Of a stretch of 64,000 bases of DNA, positions 57,757-64,000 are shown piece by piece. The notes under the pieces are model-generated. The model saw only the letters and a program-made list of their open reading frames with translations, did no database searches and was not told where the DNA came from. Origin of the DNA: Diogma glabrata (lineage: Eukaryota; Arthropoda; Insecta; Diptera; Cylindrotomidae); contig OY856188.1 of NCBI GenBank assembly GCA_963693315.1, positions 195,372,322 through 195,436,321 of the forward strand, written 5' to 3'. The position numbers and the translations under genes were made by a program. Position 1 is the stretch's first letter. Every line of letters starts with the position of its first letter.

Positions 57757-59201
57757 CTATTGATCGAGTCGTAAAAGGAAGGTGGTTCTGCTATTACCCT
57801 AATATTTGTAGGTTTCTCGTTTACGTAATTATTGTTATTGTTTATTGGATAGTTGTGTTGATTTTGTGTGTTATTAAATTGAGGTCTGTATTGAGATTGG
57901 TTGAAATTATTTTGTGGTCGGTATTGTTGTTGATGATTGAAACCATTTTGCGGTCTATATTGGTTGGAATTATATTGTGGTCGTGGTTTATAATAATTAT
58001 TTTGTCTTTTTTGATAAATTTCATGATCTGGAGGCCTCGAAAAATCAATGAATTGAGGGAAATTGTTTTTGCGCACGTTCACGTTTCTAGTAGTTGGTCT
58101 AACTACGTTTGGATAATTTGCTCTAAATGAATTAAATTTATTTTCATAATTTGGTATAACCTCCCCATTGTCTCTAAATACATATTCCTCTGGTTTAGGT
58201 TTTTTAATTTTATGACAATCTTGTGTGAGATGCCCGTATGATTTGCAAAGTACACAAAATAATGCATTTTTTCTCGTTCTGCATTCATTTATCGTGTGTC
58301 CCTTTCTCGTACAATACCAACAATATAGTTTATTCAAGTCATAATAAGTTTCTCCTAATTCGTCTATGTGTCTTCCATTATTAAATTTAAATTCTTTAAT
58401 TTGTTCCTGAGGTAACGTGTATTCTAGGTGTCTTGCTCTAGAAATCGCCTCTTCGAGTGATGTCGGCTTGCTGGTTGCGAAAGAAATTTTTATTAAATTT
58501 GAAGAAATGCCGTTTTGGAAAGCCTCTAAAGCGAGTCTATTTATTTCCATAACTAATGCTACATTTTGTTCTTCTGAGTATTTCTTTTTGTACCATTTTT
58601 TGGTTTCTCCTACTAACCGTCTTAACTTTTCTGCAAAACTTGTCACGTTTTCTGACGAAGTTTGTCTGCACTTATTTATTTCTTGGATATAATTTTTCTC
58701 CATATCATTATTTATGTACTTATCAATTATATGCTTTTGCAAGCTTTCAAAATTATTAATGTCAAGATCATAAATAAGTTCGCAGGCAGGGTACTGAATT
58801 TTGTCTAACATTATGCCGAAGAAGTATTTTTTTCCTTCTTCGTCTACATGTGATCTGGCCCTGTTACATGCGTTTAAAAAGAATTTTGCCTCTGCCGGTG
58901 TTTTTTCACTCGGTTCTCCTGAGAATATTGGGATGTTGGACATTACCGCCAATACATCGCTAAAATTCATTTTGTGTTCCATTTTATTATTAGTATTGTT
59001 TAAAGTTTTATGCGATGGACCAGCTGCCGTGCTCGTTTCGTTCTTTAAGTAATGGACAATGTCGTCAAAAGTGTTTTCAATTTCTACGAATTCTTTGTTC
59101 TTGCGTTTTTTGGTTTGTTTTTGTATCAGGTCGGAGTCTGAATACGTCCTGTTACGGGTTTGTCTTATGATGTCGGATAACGATATTTTGTTTTTCGACA
59201 T
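57651..59201 (-). CDS. gag: Gag polyprotein with two zinc knuckles
   Basis: A structural protein of 516 residues that assembles the particle and binds RNA. It starts at the first Met after the leader. A basic N-terminal region (residues 1-70) is followed by a helical capsid-like domain (about 80-265) with an INKCRQTSSENVTSFAEKL stretch typical of Gypsy Gag. Two CX2CX4HX4C zinc knuckles sit at residues 294-307 and 316-329. A C-terminal Gln/Asn/Tyr-rich part (about 385-470) has YRPQ repeats. The gypsy Gag itself has no zinc knuckle, so their presence here is worth noting. Gag overlaps the pol frame by about 106 bp, and two overlapping slippery heptamers end 2 codons before its stop. Confidence 0.95.
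   Translation of the reverse strand: MSKNKISLSDIIRQTRNRTYSDSDLIQKQTKKRKNKEFVEIENTFDDIVHYLKNETSTAAGPSHKTLNNTNNKMEHKMNFSDVLAVMSNIPIFSGEPSEKTPAEAKFFLNACNRARSHVDEEGKKYFFGIMLDKIQYPACELIYDLDINNFESLQKHIIDKYINNDMEKNYIQEINKCRQTSSENVTSFAEKLRRLVGETKKWYKKKYSEEQNVALVMEINRLALEAFQNGISSNLIKISFATSKPTSLEEAISRARHLEYTLPQEQIKEFKFNNGRHIDELGETYYDLNKLYCWYCTRKGHTINECRTRKNALFCVLCKSYGHLTQDCHKIKKPKPEEYVFRDNGEVIPNYENKFNSFRANYPNVVRPTTRNVNVRKNNFPQFIDFSRPPDHEIYQKRQNNYYKPRPQYNSNQYRPQNGFNHQQQYRPQNNFNQSQYRPQFNNTQNQHNYPINNNNNYVNEKPTNIRVIAEPPSFYDSINRLTQKPEGVPGPSGIVTQSTDIDIMRATENLNLNK
57657..57666 (-). promoter_or_regulatory. Predicted -1 ribosomal frameshift site (double slippery heptamer)
   Basis: In the gag frame the RNA reads A AAU UUA AAC. 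Both A AAU UUA (57666-57660) and U UUA AAC (57663-57657) fit the X XXY YYZ rule, in phase with gag, within the gag/pol overlap and just before the gag stop at 57651-57653. Pol is in the -1 frame, as required. A AAU UUA is the type used by Rous sarcoma virus and U UUA AAC the type used by coronaviruses. No downstream pseudoknot was worked out. Confidence 0.8.
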
Positions 59202-59992
59202 ATAATAAAAGTGAGTTTTTGTTTAACGACCGTCAAGGAACTGTTTAACCTTGAATTTGTAAAACGATAACCGATTCCTAGAAATTAAATAAATTTTTTG
59301 TTTTTCGTATGATTGCGTATATATTCTTTCGTTTGCAATTATTTATTTTAATATTGCAAAATAATTATGAAATAATTTGTTTAATACGCAAATAAATTTG
59401 TAAATAATTTGATTGTAATAATATTTTATAATTTGTAAATTGTATGTAATAATATTTTATAATACGCAAAGAATATTTTTCAATTGATTTCTTTTAATCG
59501 AATGTAGCGTAAATTTATTTTTATAAAAATGATTTAAATGTTTAAATATAGTTAATAATTAGAATATAAATTATATATTTCATGTAAATTTAATTAATCA
59601 ACGAATTCTGACCTTAAAAAAAAATTTTTTTTTCAATGATGAAACTTGATGTGATGAGAAAAATTCTGTTTTATTGTAACAGCAAAATAGTTGTTTGAAT
59701 TTTTATTTTGTTGTATGTTTTTAGAAGAAAGAAACTGTTGTAAATTTGTTATTTCTTTATAACTTGATGTTAAAAAATTTGTAAATTCGTGCCCGGGTTA
59801 ATAGTTGGGATCTCCTTGGTGATCCTGTTGAATCACTTGATTGCTGCGTCACTACAGTGTGACAAATGTTGGACACTCCTAGATGTGTCTGTTGTATTAT
59901 TTAACAAGAATTATCTTGTATTTTGATTTTAAATAGACTTAAAAATTTTTCTGGAAGCTGTTGGCCCTTAACTAGAGTCTAGGACTCCAAAT
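59202..59992 (-). other. 5' leader of the retroelement
   Basis: About 790 bp between the primer-binding site and the gag start, with no recognisable coding region. It should hold packaging signals; none can be named from the sequence. Confidence 0.7.
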
Positions 59993-60004
59993 ACGGCTGC
60001 GCCA
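59993..60004 (-). other. tRNA primer-binding site
   Basis: The sense strand after the 5' LTR reads AT then TGGCGCAGCCGT, complementary to a tRNA 3' end ...GGCTGCGCCA. It resembles the TGGCGCAGTCG site (tRNA-Ser) used by 17.6/297/ZAM-type elements, with one change. The 2-base AT spacer matches the nucleotides trimmed by integrase. Confidence 0.8.
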
Positions 60005-60051
60005 ATTGTGGGTGTTCCAACGGCACCTCCGATGAGTAGAGCTACCGGTTA

Positions 60052-60067
60052 CGCCAATTGTGGGTGT
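60052..60067. repeat. Internal copy of the LTR/primer-site junction
   Basis: CGCCAATTGTGGGTGT at 60052-60067 repeats 60000-60015, which spans the LTR end and the start of the primer-binding site. The LTR's last 52 bp look like an added segment bounded by two junction copies. In the 3' LTR the same internal copy is at 48778-48793. Confidence 0.9.
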
Positions 60068-60132
60068 CGGGTATGCCAAGTGTACTTCTTGTGCGCGTTG
60101 AAAAAAAATACCTGGGAAGTCTTATGATTACC

Positions 60133-60141
60133 ACTTACCTG
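60133..60141 (-). promoter_or_regulatory. Predicted 5' splice donor in the 5' LTR
   Basis: The sense strand reads CAG|GTAAGT, the full consensus, about 127 bp before the inner end of the LTR. It is positioned to splice onto the env acceptor at 52878, skipping gag and pol. This needs the transcript to start upstream within the LTR. Confidence 0.65.
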
Positions 60142-61793
60142 GTATTATTCCCCGGATCATGTATTTCTCGATCTCGTATGTGTTGTTTTTATAAAATACA
60201 CACCATTTATTACAACTTGTTATTTTTATTGATAGCACATGAAATTTTTACTACAAATGTTTTGGTTGAAAACTCTCGGTTTTCCTATTGAACAATATTT
60301 TATTTTAATAGCAAATGATTTTTTGGGAAAACTTCTTGTTTTCCTATTAAAATTATGTGAGCACAAACACTACTTTTCTTTAACAACTGATTTTTGGGAA
60401 AACTTCTTGTTTTCCTATTAAACAATATTTTATTTTAATAGCAAATGATTTTTTGGGAAAACTTCTTGTTTTCCTATTAAAATTATGTGAGCACAAACAC
60501 TACTTTTCTTTAACAACTGATTTTTGGGAAAGCTTCTTGTTTTCCTATTAAACAATATTTTATTTTAATAGCAAATGATTTTTTGGGAAAACTTCTTGTT
60601 TTCCTATTAAAATTATGTGAGAAAAACTTATGGTTTTTCTAATTTTTCACTATTTCCACTTTAAGAAAACTTATTTGAGAAATCACTACTTATTTTTTGA
60701 TTTTAAAACTGTTTTGGAATTACTTCGACGGACAGTAATCCCACGTATATACAAACCGAACTTCAGACTAACTTTTCATTCAATTTTCTATATTATTTAT
60801 AGGAAATTGTGAATGAAAAATTGACCAATCACAAAATAGTGATTTTTTTTCTATTTTATGAATGAATAGAAACAGTGAGAACTAATTACTCAGCATTTAA
60901 TATTTTTAATTGAAAATGTTATATATTTTTTGTATATGTTATTTGAATCGTCGTTTCCGTTAATCGAATTTTTATTTAATTGTTTAATATGTTTGGATTA
61001 TCATAATTGGTTTTAGGTTTATATTATAGGAATTTTTGTAAGTAAGACATTTTTTGAACGGAAAGTTTTTTGATAGTTTTTCCATATATTGTATGTTTGG
61101 ATTATTTTATTTGGGATTTGGTTTTAGAGAAAATCGCTGAGAATGGAATTTTGGTGTGAATGGAAAAATTGTTGGGTAATTGAATTAATATTTGTATTAA
61201 TTGAAACATGTTTTAACATGTTTGTTTGGTGGAAATTGCTTAGCTTAGGCATTTTGAATTTTATTGTATATTCAAGAAATGTTCATTAATTTCATAAGAT
61301 GATGAAATTAATTTCTAGGGAATATGTTTATAGAATTTTTAATGTATTTATTTTAGACATTGTAGCATTTTATATTTGGTTTAATAAAAAATAGCTGAAA
61401 ATGGATTTTTGGTGAATAGAAAAATTATTGGATAATTGAATTAATATTTATATTAATTAAAACATGTTTTAACATGTTTGTTTGGTGAAAATTGCTTAGC
61501 TTAGGCGTTTTGAATTTTATTGTATATTCTAGAATTTGTTCATTAATTTTCATAAGATGATGAAATTAATTTGTAGGAATAGGCTTATAGAAATGTTTGG
61601 TTAAACAATATGTTGTAATGTTTGGGAATGGTTGTTACATCTTATGATGAAATAGGGTTTTGGGTTATAAATGGGTTGTAATATCATTGGTTTGGTTATA
61701 ATATCTTTTATTCGTTTTGTTTGTACTAAACCTTATGTGGCTTTTGAGATTCTTTATAGAGGTTCATGTATATTCCGGTTTAGGAATACTACA

Positions 61794-61797
61794 ACTA
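61794..61797. repeat. Target-site duplication ACTA, right copy
   Basis: Matches the ACTA at 48729-48732. Confidence 0.92.
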
Positions 61798-62128
61798 TAT
61801 ACACAAAAAGTCACTTTAGCTCCGAGTTAAATCACTATTTTTTCGGCAAACGTTTAAATTTTTTATAAATATGATCTACTATCGTCATAACTACTTCCAA
61901 AATGTAAAACACATTTAAATTTGTATAAATACATTTTTTATCAAAACAAACTCCAATTTAAAATTTCACTATCCAATCAAACTATTTGTAATGTTTTGTT
62001 GTCATAGTTATACAATAATTCCAAATTTCATAATCCACTCAGATTATTTCTTATTTTTTTGTTGTCATGGTTATACAATTTGTTTGAAATAATAACAAAA
62101 TAACATATGTTACTTTACTGCCGCTTTA
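61798..62128. other. AT-rich DNA between the retrovirus and the decayed Gypsy element
   Basis: Continuation of the DNA interrupted by the retrovirus. It includes a diverged direct repeat (AACTATTTGTAATGTTTTGT...GTCATAGTTATACAAT and its relative about 65 bp later, 61978-62080). No gene seen. Confidence 0.5.
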
Positions 62129-62760
62129 ATGACGGAAAACGACAAGTTTGAGAAAACTTTCGAAGTCGACGCCACAGCTACTCTAAGACTACAACCTCTG
62201 GGTACACGAAAACCACAGACTTGGTTTCATGTTGCAGAGCTGACGTTCGATCTCCAGAGCATAAGCATGGGTAAACAAAAATATCTGCAGGTTTTACATG
62301 CGCTAACACTGGAGGTGTGTGAACTAGTATCGGACTTCATTGACCACATGCCCGAGGTTCATAAATATGAGGTACTGAAACAAACTTTGTAGAAGCGCTT
62401 TGAATTGTCAAGATATCGGGGACCAACAACGTTCTGAATCATTTAGAAAAATTAAACAGCTGGATGGAAATGATTTTTCCGAGAAAATTAAACGTTTGCT
62501 ATAGGTATGAAAGACGTACAGTCGTTTAACAGTCGTTTTCAACCAAACAACACACTTTGCGGCAGATTTCCTTCCTATTTTCGGCAACGATCAAGATCGC
62601 AAGACCGCTCCGTTCCTCGTCGAAGTCATGACTTAACAGTTTTCTTTTATCATCACAAATTTAGAATAGAACTGCTGCTAGGAAATGCAGATCGCCCTGT
62701 TCATTTGGGCAGTCGATCGCTCAAAAAATCTTTAGCAGCGAAAAAGAACAAAAAATGAGT
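62129..62760 (+). pseudogene. Decayed Gypsy Gag (Mag/CsRn1-like)
   Basis: The first 87 codons (62129-62392) are open and resemble the capsid start of Mag/CsRn1-type Gags: QTWFHVAELTFDLQSIS, KQKYLQVLHALTLEV and MPEVHKYEVLKQTL. Stops then interrupt. Further on, 62640-62720 holds a broken FYHHKFG..ARKCRSPC-like zinc motif typical of this group, readable only across frameshifts. Dead remnant of an element in the opposite orientation to the errantivirus. Confidence 0.78.
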
Positions 62761-62899
62761 AAATTCAAAGATCCATACGGCAAGCAATGAGACAAATTAG
62801 AACCTGCCGAATTTTTATTCAAAAAAAAAAAAATCATTTAACTTTTATAGAAGCAGACCTTCCGGTGCTTCCAGTAAAGTTGTACATCGATTTTAAATA

Positions 62900-63080
62900 G
62901 CTCTATATCAACTGATCTAGCCTTATCAGCTGCGAACGGCACGATAATCAATACCTATGGAACAAAGCTCCTACAGGTAGATATTGGCCTAAAACGAAGA
63001 TTCACATACGCTTTCGTACTGCAAGTGAATCGTCCGATCATTGACACTGATTTTCTAAGTAAATTTGGCCTACTAAATTT
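62900..63080 (+). pseudogene. Decayed Gypsy protease (C-terminal part)
   Basis: The plus strand reads LSAANGTIINTYGTKLLQVD, then an IGLKRRFTYAFVLQV-like stretch and PIIDTDFLSKFGLL. This matches the second half of Mag-type aspartic proteases (the usual PIIGADFL has become PIIDTDFL). The DTGA active site should lie upstream but is not recognisable. Confidence 0.78.
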
Positions 63081-63259
63081 GGTCAAGAGTGTGTCTCGAT
63101 CGGCTTTTTCGAGTACTTTGGGGTAAATCATTATTGTTAGTCACAGCTTTAAATTGAGGTTGGACTGGTTGTAATTGTGGATGAAGAAATTCTGGTATAT
63201 GAGAGACTTTAAGGCCACTATGTGGAACCATTATCAGTTGTCTTTTCGGTAGCTTCACT

Positions 63260-63525
63260 TGGTAGAAAGAAAGATCTCGATTAGAGACCGTGTAGAAATT
63301 ATCGTAGTTTAAACACGGTCACGATTCCTGATCGCTATCCGATACCGCACATACAAAATTTTTGGATGAACTTATGTGGTTGCAAAATTTTCTCCAAAAT
63401 CGACCTTGTCAGAGCTTATCATCTCATTCCTGTATTCACAAAACTGTAATTACCGTTCCATTTGGCCTATTAGAATTCACCAGAATGCCATTCGGCTTAC
63501 GTAATGAGCTATAGTGAGCTTCGGC
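63260..63525 (+). pseudogene. Decayed Gypsy reverse transcriptase (N-terminal part)
   Basis: Plus-strand remnants across three frames: [20 protein letters not shown], a PHIQNF block, [20 protein letters not shown], then TVPFGLLEFTRMPFGLRN at about 63450-63510. These are the first conserved blocks and catalytic-Asp motif A (KIDLVRAYH) of Mag/CsRn1-type Gypsy RT. The YVDD block is absent because homology stops at about 63515. The stretch before it (63085-63255) is not clearly homologous. Confidence 0.85.
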
Positions 63526-64000
63526 CTTGTATTGCAAGCAAAATGTAAACCTGTTGTCATGTCTAGCGGGAAGTGGGACCTAGGCTTAACTATCTGGGTC
63601 GCGGGAAAGGGCTCCCTTATTAGCACCCCCAAATCTCGGTGAGTACACACTAGGAATCAGTCAGGTAGGGTCAAACCTTGAAAGTACCAAACCTCTTGGC
63701 ACCTGTCGCTTCCAGTTGTATATAGACTTCTAACAGGTATAGACGAAGGCTTGTTATAATGACCTTTATTGCGTTTTAACTCGTGGAAGCATTATGGGAA
63801 AATTTCTAATAAATGTTTTAAGGTTTTTAAAGCTCTTGGTTCTCCTGTTTTATTATTTCTTACATACTATCATGAAATATTGCCCCATGTCATATTTTAT
63901 TATATGATAGGATTTAGTGTTAAGTTTTTAAATTTTTAAACAAATTATATCTTGGTCAAATTATGAATAATGCATATTTGACACAATTTCAAAATATTTG
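63526..64000. other. GC-richer block then family X-like end
   Basis: 63560-63720 is richer in G and C than its surroundings and was not recognised. 63850-63910 (CTATCATGAAATATTGCCCC, ATGTCATATTTTAT, TGATAGGATTT) matches the centre of repeat family X at 20185-20235. Confidence 0.5.

Larger units (their letters stand above)
48733..61793 (-). mobile_element. Complete errantivirus-like endogenous retrovirus (Metaviridae, Gypsy with env)
   Basis: A 13.06-kb provirus-like element on the minus strand, ordered 5' LTR, primer-binding site, gag, pol (protease, reverse transcriptase, RNase H, integrase), env, polypurine tract, 3' LTR. The LTRs are each 1787 bp, start TG and end CA, and no difference between them was seen on reading through. 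All three reading frames are uninterrupted. Identical LTRs, a clean ACTA duplication and intact frames indicate a very recent insertion. The order of domains, the integrase without a chromodomain, and an F-type env with a GYFNGIG..LFGTMD motif place it with insect errantiviruses (gypsy/17.6 group). It could still be silenced by the host; sequence alone cannot say. Confidence 0.96.
60007..61793 (-). repeat. 5' LTR, 1787 bp
   Basis: This is the right copy on the plus strand, offset 11274 bp from the 3' LTR, with the same ends and the same internal repeats. It drives transcription toward lower coordinates; the TATA box and start site could not be fixed with confidence. Confidence 0.96.

Overview
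The window is AT-rich eukaryotic DNA, most likely from an insect. This rests on an errantivirus-type endogenous retrovirus with an env gene, Helitron, Mag/CsRn1-type Gypsy and RTE-like remnants, many palindromic MITEs, and two intron-bounded exon fragments resembling animal genes. No ribosomal RNA, intact tRNA, CRISPR or bacterial-type gene was seen. Apart from the retrovirus, no intact protein-coding gene could be assembled; nearly all short open frames lie inside repeats or are chance.

Layout. 1-7.2 kb: unassigned DNA, a five-unit satellite of about 285 bp (2741-4000), and a likely minus-strand exon of the mitochondrial inner membrane protease IMMP1L (4711-4863). 7.2-9.2 kb: a terminal-inverted-repeat (TIR) element containing a decayed Helitron helicase tail that ends in a canonical CTAG/T terminus. 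10.4-14.1 kb: a hairpin MITE, a (TA)n tract and a 600-bp tandem duplication. 15.1-18.3 kb: a 3.2-kb foldback transposon whose arms are built from two kinds of tandem repeat. 19.7-24.9 kb: an interspersed repeat family, a three-unit 325-bp tandem array, a 216-bp (TA)n tract, a decayed Gypsy integrase and a TIR element. 27.0-32.8 kb: a broken minus-strand endonuclease/reverse-transcriptase retroposon, split by a 2.9-kb composite insertion (with a TIR element and a tRNA-Lys-like sequence) and by a second repeat insertion. 34.1-35.0 kb: one or two exons resembling the NRF domain of nose-resistant-to-fluoxetine proteins. 35.3-38.3 kb: two foldback elements, one carrying a tRNA-derived SINE in its loop and one carrying a 490-bp MITE whose empty site survives in the opposite arm. 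43.0-45.4 kb: a duplicated array with a 141-bp period. 46.8-48.7 kb: a 1.9-kb TIR element flanked by TA.

The main feature is a complete minus-strand LTR retroelement at 48733-61793. Its two 1787-bp LTRs look identical by eye, it is flanked by a 4-bp ACTA target duplication, and its primer-binding site, polypurine tract, gag, pol and env are all open. Gag and pol overlap, with pol in the -1 frame, and a double slippery sequence sits just before the gag stop. A consensus splice donor in the 5' LTR and a polypyrimidine-CAG acceptor before env would give a spliced env RNA. The element looks recently inserted and possibly competent. Unusual details are a long Asn-rich repeated linker between protease and reverse transcriptase, arrays of small hairpins in the LTR, and a duplicated LTR/primer-site junction.

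To its right (62.1-63.5 kb) lies a decayed plus-strand Mag/CsRn1-type Gypsy element. The window therefore reads as a nested transposon graveyard with one young retrovirus in it.
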